A DNA stretch of 64,000 bases from Carposina sasakii (lineage: Eukaryota > Arthropoda > Insecta > Lepidoptera > Carposinidae), in the NCBI GenBank assembly GCA_014607495.2, contig CP053152.1:13313899-13377898 (forward strand). Direction: 5' to 3'. The number at the start of each line of letters is the position of its first letter. Position 1 is the first letter of the stretch. The notes below the pieces were generated by a model that worked only from the letters and a program-made list of their open reading frames with translations, had not been told where the DNA came from and made no database searches. Shown here one piece after another: positions 11,857 to 26,359 of this stretch. A program made the translations under genes and the position numbers.

Positions 11857-12799
11857 AGTAGTTCGACGTAACCGGCGATAGATGGCGCTGTACAGAGTGA
11901 TGGATGTTTTTGATTATCTACGATAAAGACCAGACGGATTATTATGATACTAAATCAGTGTTTATTAATAACATGATTTAGTGTTATGGTTCTCATTTAA
12001 AATAAAATTTTGATCTGATACAATTTATAGCTATATAAAATCTATTAGACGTTAATAAGATAAACGAAGCACAAACGTATAATCGTATCGGGCCATACAG
12101 AAGGTACAACAGATGTTTTTGTAATCTAATTTTTATGAGGAAGTCTCCATGGATGTTTCAAAATTGATTGGTCAAATTATACTCGACTTTTGACTAGTTT
12201 TTATTAAGTTTTAAATGAAACTGCACGTTGAAGGTTGCCTCATGAAAATTAGACTTTAACTTAGTGTAGTAAAATCGAAAAGATTATTGACTTAATCATT
12301 AACTTGTGCATGTGATGAACTAATTAGTGATTACTAAATTTATTCTATTATTAGATAGAGTACGATAACGTCAAAATGTGCAATTGATCGGTCTAAAGTG
12401 TCACAGACATTGGTTTACCTATTTTATAATAAGCATGGCGTAACTTTAAAGTGCATTAGGTACCCCCACAGTCGTCGTTGAGTAGAAAAATCATCAGAAA
12501 AATGCACTTAATGAAACATAATGAAATGGAATGGATGTGGCATATATATGTATATACATGTATATTCAGTATATACATTCAGCATATTCAGTTTTCTTCA
12601 TGCAAGACACTATGCTTTCATATGCCTTCGTTATTTATATTTCTCATTATTTCGTTAAGTTTCACCGAGTGATCACTATGAACTGTCAAAAAAGATAGAC
12701 GATAGGCCTGCTGATCTAATACCTATCTGACACTAACCATCGTTTAAGCAATTTGTTAGGGATATGATTAATTGGCAACTAAAATTTAATAAATTTGAT

Positions 12800-14640
12800 A
12801 CTTGTAAATAAAATTCTTTGAAAGTTACTCCATGTTTATTGTTAAATTAGTTATTTTTAAGTTTAAACATTTAAATGTAAGTCAAGTTGTGCATTGATTA
12901 TAATTTATTATATTTTTACTCTGGGCTTCATATATACTATGTTATGCCGGGATATTATTATTTTCAATAAATATAGGGTCCGTATTATAGAATATTTTCT
13001 ATCTCCAGTTTATAATAGTGTCATTATAACATTGTGGACCGGATTGGTTGAAGTTATGATGAATCTGAAAATCTTCTTTATTTAACTATTTTTCTTGCAA
13101 AAATTACCTGAAAATCTCGATTGCGAAAACCAATATTCTGTAATACGAGGTCAAGTGGCCTGTTTCACTAGCTCCTTATCAGCTATATATTGTTATCAGT
13201 TTTGTACTGCTAATCGTAGGTATAACAGAATATTCCAGATCAAACCATATATTTTCTTTTACTCCATTCGAACTAGTGTAACAGAGCCTAATCATGAAAA
13301 TGGATTTCTGACTCAGATTAGGTTCATAACGGCCGTATTTTTCAGCCTTTTTTGGTATTAAAACGAATGAGATAAGTAAAAAGGTAGTATGAAATCGTAT
13401 TGTGACGTGATATGCACGCCATTAACAGACTAGCTTTAATAAAAAAAATATTGTAAAAAGTAAAACAAATGGTCCTAAAACCTACAAATTCCAATAAAAT
13501 TATATCCATTAATATAACTATGGCTAGTCATAGGCATTCAATTTTCAATTTCAAAGCCTTTATTGCTGAATTTTACAAAGGTACAATTAATATTAAATCA
13601 TTTTAATTATCTTGTCTCAGATATTTAGCGTGTCTTCGCGACACATAGGCCTAAATCTTTCCATTTCTCTCTATTACTGGCCAATCTTGTCCACACCGAA
13701 CCTGCCACTTTATGTCATCTGACCATCTCTTTCGTTGCCGACCTCTCTTCCTCTTTGATTTGTACCTAGGAGTCCACTCTGTAAGTGCTGAGGTCCACTT
13801 TCTATTTTTGTCTCGCATTATAGGTATGGCCTGCCCATCTCCATTTCAGAGTCCTAGTTTTCACGTCAAGGTTCTTATTAAGTTGCAGTAATACATAAAT
13901 CTTCCATTAGCGTAAAATAAAACTATAGTGAACGCTGCGTTGTTATTTTTGACATTTTTTTCTTTTATCGCCCCAATTATGTTACAGCGCCATTTTGTTC
14001 GTTAGCTGTGAGTGCCAAACGCGTTATCAAGTTTGTATCACGATTGCGAAAATGGAACATAAAAATCTAAATTAGTCTTGGTATAATTAAACGAAATCTT
14101 CTATGTGATAGGTAAGCTTTGTGGAGCTTTGTTTTTTATACTAAAGTACGGACGTGAGTTACGGAGAATTAAGTACAATAACCTTTCACTATTTAGGTCT
14201 GTAAATATTTTACCGTCTCGCTAATCAATCGATGCGATGAAGATAAAAAAACATCTGAGAACATTTTCTAATGTAATAATCAATTTTCAAGCGACAGCGA
14301 TGTTCGTAAAGTTATCGAAACTTCGTCCTTGTATGTCTTAGACACTGCCGGTGGGTTGTCTACCGGTGGAATAATCAATACAGTACAATAATGAAATAAT
14401 GTATGTACTCAAAATGTATTTGCATTAAAATTGTTCCGTTGAAACAACTACCCACCTGTAATAATGTAATATTAGTTATGGCAGAACATTAGGCTAGAAT
14501 GCATAACGAATCGCTTATCCACGCATGAAATCTCCATCTGAGAATAATTAGACTTTAACAAGTATACCGTAAAGGTGATTTTATAAGCACCAACTGAAGT
14601 AAGTTATTCAATGAAACTAACTCTACCTATACTTGTCTTC
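12800..14640. other. Gene-poor stretch after paxillin
   Basis: AT-rich DNA with no credible ORF. It holds a LINE reverse-transcriptase C-terminal fragment on the minus strand (about 13630-13830, reading RWSDDIKW and CGQDWPVIERN). The remainder shows nothing recognisable. Confidence 0.5.
13630..13830 (-). pseudogene. LINE reverse-transcriptase C-terminal fragment
   Basis: The minus-strand translation contains KRWSDDIKWQVRCGQDWPV-type residues, as at the end of RTE/CR1-like ORF2 proteins in insects. Frames are broken and both ends truncated. Confidence 0.55.
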
Positions 14641-15139
14641 AGCCTATTCCAGTCCACTGCTGGACGTAGGCCTCCCCAGGGCAGGCCACAAGGCCACAGG
14701 GGGGATTTGCCCATAGTCACCACGCTGGGCAGGCGGGTTGGTGACATATACTTATATAAGTACTATGAATTTAAATAAATAAAAAATAAAATAAGAAAGG
14801 TGTGTTTGTTAACAAATATACCGTTTCATAGAATAACTCCTATGCCTGATTTCAAAACTAAAATTTTATGTATGCAGTAACACATATAATTTTATTGTAA
14901 CTATTACTTATTAGACACTACTCGTAGTGGACGGCCGCGACTTCGTCCGCGTGGACTGCAGAAAAAAATAAAATGTCGAAATTATCCGGGATAAAAGGGG
15001 AGCCTATGTGCTAATCCAGGGTGTCAGCTAACTCCATTCAAAATTTTATTAAAATCGCTCCAGCCGTTTTTACGTGAAAGAGTAACAAACATCCATCCAT
15101 CGATACTTACAAACTTTCGCGTTTGTAATTAGTAGGATT

Positions 15140-17260
15140 ACATACTGTTATTACTCAGTAACTAGCACCATCATCCAAATGAACTATGTGGTGAAACTCT
15201 ACTCTCTCTCTCTCTCTCTCTCTACCTACATTTATTTTTACATACCTCCCTCCATTAAACATTACAAAGCTTGGTAACTTGCCCGAAACATGCAGAAACT
15301 AGGCTGCAGCTGTCAGGTTTGCTTATCAAAGTTTTAAGGAACTGATAATAATGTCGATATTCAGCTCATACAAGTTTTTAACACACAATCAACCTCGTAA
15401 TGGTTAGATAAGGAGATTAAAATATCTTTTTATTGTACAAAAAGTTTATTTTCCAATCGTGATACATCGTGAAGTTTTTGTTAAAGATTGTTGGCTTGAT
15501 GACGCAAACGTGTGGGTTAAATTAACCGACAGTTAACTTTAATAGTTAGTATTGTATGTATTATGTAAAATCTAAGCGACACGATTTTATTGAATCTGTA
15601 ATATTTTATTTAACAAATATATTAAATGTTTTTTAAAAGGTTTTATTTATGTTTACAGTGCGTATGTACCTAATAATATGTGTGGGGTTTTTCCTTGTGA
15701 ATAGAGATAACGAGGAAAAACCTCTACATTTCATTTTAAAAAACAAGAACCTGCCTATACAGACATTGTGAGTGCTATGTTATTGCATCACAGTATCCGG
15801 CTCGAGGGACCATCATTGATAGCGAAAACGTTAATGTCCCGTGTGTTTTATTTCCTATCCGGTCCGAAGAACCATCGATAGCCAAAACATTAATTCCGTG
15901 TCCCGTGTCTTTTATTTCCTATCTTATGTTATCTCTGTATTTACCTACTACTAATAATCGCTATCAAATTGCTTGGTTTAGTTATTTAGACTATTTGTTT
16001 ACACACAGTTTTGCATAAGCTTTTTTTTTCAAATTTCCACAAGTTTCATCATTCGCAATATACACAAACTATTGAATCAGATACCAAAGGTCGAATGACT
16101 CAGCGCGGTTGCCGGATAGAATGGGCAAACTTTTATTTTCTTACGCAATATCCATCCTCGTCTAGCTTATGTAGGAGTATACTTATTACAAAAGTAGTTA
16201 TTAAGCTATTATATTAACTAAAATACGAGTATAGAGACATAAGTAAGTATTATCTCCAAGGATGTCCCTTTTGTGCTATTACACCCATTGGCACAGACTA
16301 AGTAGAGATGCTAACGCATTAGGTATTCTTTATTGTACACAGAAAACCCAAGCAAGCTAATTTATACCAGAGATTTCTTCCAGGCCACCAATTAAAATTA
16401 CGTGATTACGATTAGCAAACATGAGGAAATCACATGTACGTAACCAAATCCTTCACCGTAATTCCTCCTCCACCAGTCTACTAAGCGTCGTGCTATGTGT
16501 CCGACCTATACTTTTTACGATCTCTTCCACTTATTACAATATTTAACTTCGTGGATTGCGTTGGAGATCTCTTTCTGTTTATTTAGGTCAGATTAACGTT
16601 GCGTCCTCTAGATCTCCTACCGTCCGCCATCGCCGTAATTTCAGAGAATCAAAATTGTCTCCGATGGACATCCATTATGAGCCTGTAATATTTTGTGTCA
16701 TGGGGTTACCTACTTTTGTTATTGATTTTATTCGCCCTCTACTGTTGATGTCTGAAATATTAATAATGAGAGCATGGAAACCTTACTGTGACCTTCCGAA
16801 CACCTGTACAAATTGTTCTTTAGAATACATTTAAATGACATTAAATGTGTATACTACGATACTACTTACAAGGCACCTACTGTACCTACCTACTAGTTGC
16901 CTACTTCGCGTAAGATAGGTACGGACAGATACCTACCTACTTGTATAATTATTATAAAATTATCTTTCGAACTTTCTAGATTAGCATCGTAATCGCTACA
17001 GAGAACCTTGGACACTGGTCGCTATCTGATATACCTACTTTGTCTGAACCTAAATCAGTGGGTTACCTACAAGCTACAAGTATATTATCTATGGTTACCT
17101 ACCTACTTTTATACAGGGCGTACGAGTAATGGTGGAGTAATGAGACCATGATTTTTTTCCATTACCTATACATTATGTGCACCCTGTAATGGACCTGTTT
17201 TTTCTAATGAGGTCATATCCATCCATCCTGGGGCAAATGAAAATGCAGAAATTCGACAGA
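15140..17260. other. Intergenic region between paxillin and Xbp1
   Basis: No gene seen. It contains a (CT)n microsatellite at about 15202-15222 and a near-duplicate CCCGTGTxTTTTATTTCCTAT segment at 15838-15925. A short TACAGGG...CCCTGTA element lies at 17113-17191, and TACCTACCTA-rich DNA at 16860-17110. Confidence 0.5.
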
Positions 17261-17432
17261 ACACAGATTTATTTACACATGTATGTACATCCCTACACTT
17301 AACAGCTAATGTTAAACTTAATGACACTATGACTTCATATTAATTTACCAATTAACTTAATAAAACAATATAATTATAATTTGTTACAACTAATCAGTCT
17401 TTTGGTGGGAAAGATTCAAATCCCAAATGTAT

Positions 17433-20400
17433 CTACGCCAGAGCGGGGAACAATTCCGAAAATGATTCGCACCAAAAATCTGATAAGTCCATCGCGTCGT
17501 GTTCACTGAGGGGAGAGGCTAACGACTCGTACCCGAGGTCGGACAGGCTGGAGTGACTCGGGGAAACTCCGAAGATATCTTCCTCTACAGATTTGGGAGA
17601 GAGAGTCATCGGCGAGAGTAGCTTCAAGTCTAACTCCGCACAGTTATCGGTCAGGGAAAGGAAATCCTGATCTATTGAAGCCGGCTCCTCCTTGACCGGC
17701 GACACTTCCTCCACATTGTCCTCACACGGCACTTCGATGGTGATACATTCGTTTTCTTCGTCACAGTTCGCGTAGAACATATCTCCCTTGTCGTTGCCGT
17801 CCTCCTTCAGTGCCTCTTTGACTGGTATGTAGGGATGCGCATACGAGTGCTGCACCAGTATCCTATCGACGTCGTGTTTGATGTCTACGACTGCAGCTTC
17901 ACAGGGTTCCAGTTGCTCTGCTGCGGGCCCCACCATTTGATCTTCTTCAGTGCATTTTCCAGCGGTGCTGTTTGCCCCCTGTAACAATGAGAAAATAATA
18001 AAGCATTGTGTAGGCTGGTGTAGTAATTATTCGACGCAAGGCGATGGTTTTGTAACGCCGGTGTAAATACTAGAAACTTCGGTCCTTACGTAGTTATCAG
18101 TCATGCGAGACGTCACGCCTAATAACATTCCGTACACTCTATGAATTGACCAGTAAAAAGTAGGTTAACGAAGGAAATATGCATGGCAAGTATGATTTTT
18201 TTCGAAATACTAATAATGAACTCACTATACACATAAATAGGTATGCTACCTACTTAAAGTTAATATTCATTTGTTTTGCATAAAATAGTAGTGGTAGGTT
18301 GATGATACAGAATTAACATCTATTATTTCACTATTACTATGTACTCGTACCTACCTAAATGCCTACATACATGTAAATTATCTAGGTCAAAATGTATCTG
18401 CCATTAGGTACGATGGTGTAACAAGCATTTGTTGTGCACTGATAACAAGGTAACTGTTTCTGTACATCATTTAAAGGTTTCTTTCACAAATATTTAATTG
18501 TATCAGGCGTCACTATTCGTAAGTTCAAATTTCCATTGAGGGGTCGCCCACCACCGGGCCCTACACCCTCCGCTGTCCCGTTTCTTTCACCTTCTCTCCT
18601 TTTAGCCCATAATTACAAAAAAAACAGAAAATAAGTTATAGCTAAAAAAAATCTCAAACTGAGGAAAGTTTATTTACAACTTACATCTTGAGCCGCTCCT
18701 GCAGAGCTTGCACCAATTTCCTGGAGGAGAGAGTCTGCGAGCTGATGCAAGGTGTCGAGGTACTCTTCGGAGTCGAGGTGAGCGATGAGGTCTGAGAGAG
18801 CAGGCACATCGTCAGCAGCAGCCGTGCCGCCTGGACTGCCGTGGGGGCCCCCTCCTTCTGCTGAGGGGTAGACGCTGCCGGTCTCGGGGCCCCCGCGACA
18901 CTCCTGGCCGCGGCTTCGCTGCGTAACGCGGTGTTCTCGCTCAGTAACCTCTCGTTCAATGCCTTCAGACTCGCCACCTCGCTTGTCAGATGCTCGTTGG
19001 ACTCTATCAGCAGGTTGATTTTGGCTTCCATTTCATCCATTTTGGCTTTCTTCCGGTCACGGGATGTTTGGGCTGCCACTCGGTTTTTTAGCTTCCTAAC
19101 AACAAAAATAAGTTATATTGTAGACAAAATAAGTACAATGATAAGTACAAAATAAGTTTCCTATGGTTGAATCTTAATAACATCTTATTCTTATTAGAAT
19201 AAATAATCAAAATCATACCTATCTGTAAAATTACAATTTGATTGTGTCCAAATAAGCCTTCAAAGTTAAGTGGGCAAGTCCATTTTTCAAATGTGAAATT
19301 AATTGAAAATTACAACATCACATGTCCACCTGAATCATTTACAGCAACTTTAGTGTTTTGTGACCATTTTTATAAACTCAATATTTAATATAGCTGTAGA
19401 ACAAAAGTTTTTACGCTCATACAAGTTGCTTAAAGTGACATCACATTGTGGTAGCTGTTTGTATGGAGTGTTTTTTGGCAAGTCTAAAATTGTGATTTTG
19501 AAATTGTTATATCCGGAAAGTTTTCAAACTAGTTTTTCTTTTGCAAATGTTTCTTTTATTTTATGATCTTTCAATATAAATACAAATAAAAAACTGTAAA
19601 GTACCCTATTCCCAAAATATGGTAATAGGATGTTTTTAAAATCTTTTGTGTCTTAACTTTCAAAATACATTCAATAATAAATGGGAATTACCTCCTCTTA
19701 TAATAAACTATCACATAAACAATAAAGCTACATTGTGGTGTAGGACAATTTTCAGTTTCCGACTTACATGGGAATGATGCAAAACAATAACAGTGTTATT
19801 ACAAAAGGATTTTAACATTTTTTAAAGCTAAACATGGCCTAAATTTGGCAGTAATGCCATACATTTTTCTGTCGAGTGCCTATAATCATGTCACTGGTCG
19901 AGTGTCATATTTAAATCAAGTCTAACTTTAGGCGCTCTTTTGTAATAACACTGTAACTATTGTCATCAACCCAGAGTAAGTATATTCTTTGCATCAACCT
20001 ATGGACTTATGTCAATCTACACTAATTTGGCATAAATAAAATTGTGCATGATATGTAATTCAACAATGATTACTGGAGCCAAGCATAAATGTTTAAAACT
20101 TAAACACATTCACTATGAATCTAAGGTGGGTGTATTAAAAAGGGGTGGCTTACAAACTTTACACCCACTCATTTTGGGTTAACTATTTATAAATTTGTCA
20201 AAAAATCTTCTAACATCTAAGAGAGTTCACTGAACCCTGAAAGTTCAACACTCTTCAGCCGGTATTCCCGTTATCAAGCGTGCAAACATGACCATCAAAA
20301 GAACGCTGCTAACGTGACACGCAAGCAGAATGATGAAATCGTGACTCACTTCCTTTGCATCTTTTCCTCCCATGATAGGTGATCCAGTCTTCGCTTTCTC

Positions 20401-20498
20401 GATGGGGGTGGGGAAACAATGTCCACCACCACCTTCGAGTCCTCATCCTTGATGGCCAGGTAGTTGTTGGGTACGGTAATGATGATTGGAGTACTCAT
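17433..20498 (-). CDS. Xbp1: X-box binding protein 1 (bZIP unfolded-protein-response factor)
   Basis: Nuclear bZIP activator of ER-stress genes. Exons on the minus strand: 20498-20350, 19095-18685 and 17978-17433. ATG at 20498 starts MSTPIIITVPNNYL. The basic region spans the first junction and carries the NRVAAQTSRDRKK signature, followed by a leucine zipper (about residues 72-110). In the genomic frame the protein continues through a hydrophobic patch (RLLLTMCLL) and stops at TAG 17885-17887, about 217 residues: the unspliced form. The third exon is open only in another frame, ending in SFSELFPALA, which resembles the ELFPQL end of vertebrate XBP1s. The exons total 1106 nt (remainder 2 mod 3), so removing 23 or 26 nt restores one frame of about 360 residues. 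This is the hallmark of IRE1-dependent splicing. Candidate poly(A) signal at 17268-17273. Confidence 0.93.
18503..18592 (+). repeat. Truncated copy of the GCCCACCACCGGGCCCTAC repeat
   Basis: In the second Xbp1 intron. TTGTATCAGGCGTCACTATT and GCCCACCACCGGGCCCTACA match the elements at 31425-31830 and 41640-41951. Confidence 0.6.
18816..18838 (-). promoter_or_regulatory. Xbp1: Predicted IRE1 cytoplasmic intron in Xbp1 (23 nt)
   Basis: On the minus strand the mRNA contains CGG^CAGT at 18840-18834 and CTG^CTGA at 18818-18812. Both fit the IRE1 loop consensus (C-x-G, cut, x-x-G-x). Cutting at both removes exactly 23 nt starting CAG and shifts the reading frame into the long exon-3 frame (ADDVPALSDLIAHL). 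GGCAC (18828-18824) and GTGCC (18808-18804) flank the 3' cut as an inverted repeat. A 26-nt alternative ending three bases later also fits the frame. Drosophila Xbp1 is known to lose 23 nt and vertebrate XBP1 26 nt. Confidence 0.6.
19791..19953. mobile_element. MITE in the first Xbp1 intron
   Basis: CAGTGTTATTACAAAAG and CTTTTGTAATAACACTG form perfect 17-bp inverted ends of a 163-bp element. A relative at 24466-24586 shares GTTATTACAAAAGAGCGCCT plus the adjoining TAGACTTGAT block. Confidence 0.8.
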
Positions 20499-20720
20499 GA
20501 TTGATGAATTTGTGAGATAAGTTTAAATGTAAACACTCCACTCCACTCTATAATATTAGATACACCATACTATCTTGGTTTGTTTTCCGTACTATGTGTT
20601 AGATTAAACCACTTTGTCAGGAAAGTCTTCAGCGCGTAAGTAACAACAAACGTTTGCGTCTTTCATATTCGATGGAAATAATAAAATAAAATTACTCAAC
20701 TCGCTTTGGGAAAATGTGTG

Positions 20721-20739
20721 TGTGGTTCATTCTCATTGG
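20721..20739 (-). promoter_or_regulatory. ERSE-like element upstream of Xbp1
   Basis: On the minus strand this reads CCAAT, nine bases, then CCACA, about 220 bp upstream of the Xbp1 ATG. The ER stress response element is CCAAT-N9-CCACG, bound by NF-Y plus ATF6 or XBP1, so this is a one-mismatch match in the right place and orientation. Vertebrate XBP1 promoters also carry an ERSE. Confidence 0.45.
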
Positions 20740-20899
20740 TGGATCGCTATCAGCTGGGCGTAGCGTATCGTATTTTAGACAGAGGCAAAACTATAGAGAT
20801 TACTGGCGTGCAAGCAAGACAGATATAAAAAAGAAAAACGTCATACATGTTTACGTCAACACGTCAGGGTAATGGGGTCTAGTATGTAAAATCATCTAG

Positions 20900-22071
20900 T
20901 AGAAGAGGTTCCGTATAATTTCTCTTTTCGTCAGTGGCCTTTCAGTGGCTTTAATTAATTGGATAGAAGATAAACCTTAATTTGTTGTATTAGTTAACTA
21001 TTACAATTTAATTAATTTACATGTTACAATTTGTGCAATTATACACCTATAACTAAATATGATAAAATGACGAATGGCAGGTTGATTTTGTAAAAATAGC
21101 AACTATCTGTATGGTACGTTTCGCTCGGTGGATAGTAGGTATACAAGTATTAAATAGTAATGTTAGATGTAGGATAAGTAGGTGTGTATGTAGCTTTTTA
21201 TTTATAGTTTTGGGTTTTTTGTGCTTGAAGAGGGATGACGGCAGTTTTCAGAAAAACCAGTAATGGTTTAAATTACTGTTGGCACGAACTATTGTGAGTT
21301 GTGTGGAAATAAATAAATAAAAAAAGACCATTAAAAAAATAAAGCCGCCGCGCCGCCTCCGCGTCGCCCGCCCCCACCTCCGAGCCATCTTAATGGGAAC
21401 CTTTGGGCAGGCAGGAAGTTTTCCGCGGGGTCTTAGCTAATAATGGTATACATGTATTATGTGCGTAAATAAAATATAACTAGTGAGTGGACGGCCGCGA
21501 CTTCGTCCGTGTGAGATACCATATCCCTGGTCCGCGTGAACTGCAAAAAAAAAACAAAATGTCGAAGTTATCCGGTATAAAAATATTTACCTACCTAAAG
21601 TAGCCTATGTGTTATTCTGATCTGTAAGCTATATTATTGTCAAGTTTTATCAAAATCCACTCAGTAGTAGACCAACAAACATCCTTACACATGATACACA
21701 CATCCTCACAAACTTTCGCGTTTATAACATTAGTAGGATAGGATAGGATAGTAGGATTTTCTCAACTGGAGAAAGATAGTGGCCGGCTACCTACCTGACG
21801 CCAATTTATCGATAAAAGGATTTGTAAAAACCCATATGGTGTTGATGGCTCTATAGTTTTATTTTCTCTGTGTACGATAAAAAACAAATTTGTCAATGTC
21901 AATTTGTCGTCAGCGCCATGATTGTTTTGAGTTTGTAAAATTTCTCTAATTTTGCATTTACCGACTGCAAATAAATTATTTATACACCAAATATAAATCC
22001 TATGTTGTTAATGAAGTGTAGCGATTAAATAAAGTAAAATATATTGGTTGGGGAAGGAGTAAATTACAATT
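20900..22071. other. Xbp1-CSN5 divergent intergenic region
   Basis: Head-to-head spacing between Xbp1 (minus) and CSN5 (plus). Apart from the repeat at 21487-21747 and a GC-rich CCGCCGCGCCGCC block near 21343-21375, nothing gene-like is seen. The CSN5 promoter is presumably the last few hundred bases; no TATA box is obvious. Confidence 0.45.
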
Positions 22072-23974
<1,903 letters not shown>

Positions 23975-24156
23975 AGAACTTGTGATAATCAACTTATTAA
24001 TTGTATACTTGTAAACATTTTTAGGCTGAACACCACATGGCAGAGTCGCAAGTCAAGTCATAATAACACAATGATTATGTTTATTTACAAAAAAAAGTTT
24101 TCTTTGTTTTGTAATTTGCTTCGACTCTGTGTGATGGTTGAGAAATATCAATGTGT

Positions 24157-24162
24157 AATAAA
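24157..24162 (+). promoter_or_regulatory. CSN5 poly(A) signal
   Basis: AATAAA 183 bp after the CSN5 stop, in AT-rich sequence. Confidence 0.65.
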
Positions 24163-24465
24163 CATGAATCTTATGTATATGTCTTTATTATTATATTCTT
24201 CCCTTTGGGGGGCCCGAATCTGCCTACTGATCACAAAATTAACTTCAAAACTAGGATATGGCAATCCCTACAACTAATTATTTATTTACACATTGTCTAT
24301 ATTTAGTGTAACAACAGAATGAACATTACACCAGTGTTCTGATATCCACTACAAACATTAGCGTAGTTCACAGAAAATAACTATCAATATGCTGGCATCA
24401 ATCAACCACACAGCCTGGTGTTGCCATTTTAATGCACATTAAATCTAAGCCCATAGATTTATTCG

Positions 24466-24586
24466 GTGTTATTACAAAAGAGCGCCTATAGTTAGACTTG
24501 ATCAGGGATTTGGTATCTCGACTCGATTCGAAAGAATCAGACATTTGACATTTAAAATTATGTTTAAATTCTTTTGTAAATAACAC
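24466..24586. mobile_element. MITE relative downstream of CSN5
   Basis: GTGTTATTACAAAAGAGCGC at the left and CTTTTGTAAATAACAC at the right; same family as 19791-19953. Confidence 0.65.
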
Positions 24587-25017
24587 GGATGTTTAAGCCT
24601 AAAAACAGTAAGAAATAGCTCACAAAGTACTAGGATAGCAGAAACTACCAAGAGATGCAAGTAGTCGAGGGAAGGAGACGCAAAATGCATAGGGGGCGTG
24701 GCTATGACTTAAAATAAAATAACCTTCCTCAGCATTTACAAAATCCTCTACTGGTTGGTCAGAAACAGCCAAACAATCAGGATCGTCATCTGACTATCGA
24801 AACCAGGAACATGGTAGTAATACATAATCTTCCATTTCTATGATAGAAACATGTTGGCTTGTCAAGTACATAATTAGACAAGGTAAGATCGAGCATATAT
24901 GCTCGTCGTTATATACTAGGGTCGATTCCGGCAGTCACATTAAAACCTAAACCTAATCTTAGTCACGTCTATCTCTCTCCGTTCTTAACATAAATGGCTG
25001 AGAGAAAAGGACAGGTA

Positions 25018-26311
25018 CGAGGGCTGTTTGATAAGTCGTTTTAAAAAGTAATTTTTTTTTTTTTTTTTAAACAATTTACATTTATTTCTCAACATAGTCT
25101 CCTTTGAGGGCCAAACACTTGTTCCAGCGAGTTTCCAATTTTTTTATCCCCTCCAAAAAATACGTTTTGTCGAGGTCTTCAAAATAGGCGTTTACACCAG
25201 CGATGCAGTCCTCATTTGTCAAAAATTTTTGCCCTCCAAGCCATCTTTTCAGATTTGGGAATAGGTAATAATCGCACGGAGCTAGATCCGGCGAATACGG
25301 AGCATGCGGAACCAGTTCGAAGCCCAACTCATGGATTTTGGCCATTGCAATAGTTGACGTGTGCACTGGGGCATTGTCTTGATGAAAGAGGACTTTCTTG
25401 GGGGACAATTTTGGTCGTTTTTCCAACAATTCGGCATTAAAACGGTCCAATAACTCTGCGTAATAACGGCCAGTGATAGTCTTTCCCTTTTCCAAGTAAT
25501 CAATCATAATGATTCCTTCGCCATCCCAGAAGACTGTCGCCATGACCTTTCCAGCCGACAAAACAGTCTTGGCCTTCTTTGGGGCACGTTCACCAGTCGC
25601 CATCCATTGTTTTGATTGCTGTTTTGATTCAGGTGTATAATGATGGACCCAAGTTTCGTCCACAGTGACAAATCGACTCAAAAAATTCCGAGGATTACGC
25701 TTCATCATATCCAAACACAGTTTTGAAATTCGCTTTCTTTCGTGTTTTTGTTCGATTGTCAACAAACGTGGCACCCATCGTGCAGACAGCTTTGTCATAC
25801 CCAAATCTTCATGCAGGATTTTATGTACTCGCTCAGTGGAGATGCCTGTGTTCTCAGCTATTTCACGCATCTTCACTCGGCGGTCGTCGAGTACAATATT
25901 ATGGACTTCTTCAACAACATCCTCAGTAGTGACTTCGATTGGGCGACCAGAGCGTGGAGCATCAGATGTGCTTGACCGACCACGTTTAAAATCATTTCTC
26001 CAGTTATAAACAGTCTGCAACGTTGGTGCGTTAGTGCCATGAACAGAATCAAGTTCAGTTTTTATTCAGGCAGCACTGCAACCCTTCATAAAAAAATGAT
26101 TTATAACGGCACGAAATTCAGTTTTTTCCATAGTTGTTGAATATTTACGAGTGATCACAGTTAAACAATGGTTATACTGACAAAAACTTGTTTTTTTTTT
26201 GCTGAATTTTTGAGTCTTCATTTGAAAGATTGTGCCTGCCAGTGTTAACGCCATTTACCAGAAAAAAGGTTTTACAAATAGTTTTTAAAAGGACTTATCA
26301 AACAGCCCTCG
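25018..26311 (-). mobile_element. mariner element (D,D34D), nearly intact
   Basis: A 1294-bp element with near-identical terminal inverted repeats (CGAGGGCTGTTTGATAAGTC at both ends; about two mismatches in 31) flanked by TA on each side, the mariner target duplication. The transposase lies on the minus strand. Length and motifs match a full-length mariner. It lies inside a palindromic MITE. Confidence 0.95.
25082..26131 (-). pseudogene. mariner transposase with one in-frame stop
   Basis: ATG at 26131 (MEKTEFRAVINHFFMKG) opens a full-length mariner transposase that is interrupted once, by TGA at 26066-26068, and then stays open to the stop at 25082. Catalytic blocks are intact: VTVDETWVHHY, HQDNAPVHTS and YSPDLAPCDYYLF, with 34 residues between the last two Asp residues. 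No frameshifts were found. The downstream open frame of 312 residues includes the whole catalytic core but lacks the first part of the DNA-binding region. The element is therefore young, and probably inactive unless the stop is read through. Confidence 0.92.
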
Positions 26312-26359
26312 TAGGACTAATTTTACGTTAAGGTTTAAGTGTGACTGCCGGAATCGACC

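Larger units (their letters stand above)
24921..26358. mobile_element. Palindromic MITE interrupted by the mariner
   Basis: Left part 24921-25017 starts GTCGATTCCGGCAGTC and right part 26312-26358 ends with its reverse complement (GACTGCCGGAATCGAC). Joined across the mariner, the two halves match the uninterrupted copy at 52851-52986 (opposite orientation). The inner arms also pair (TTAAACCTAAACC against GGTTTAAG). Confidence 0.9.

Noticed and set aside
17433..17987. Separate 184-residue protein
   Set aside because: It is the third exon of Xbp1 in the spliced frame, with an acceptor at 17979-17980; its apparent start is upstream intron.
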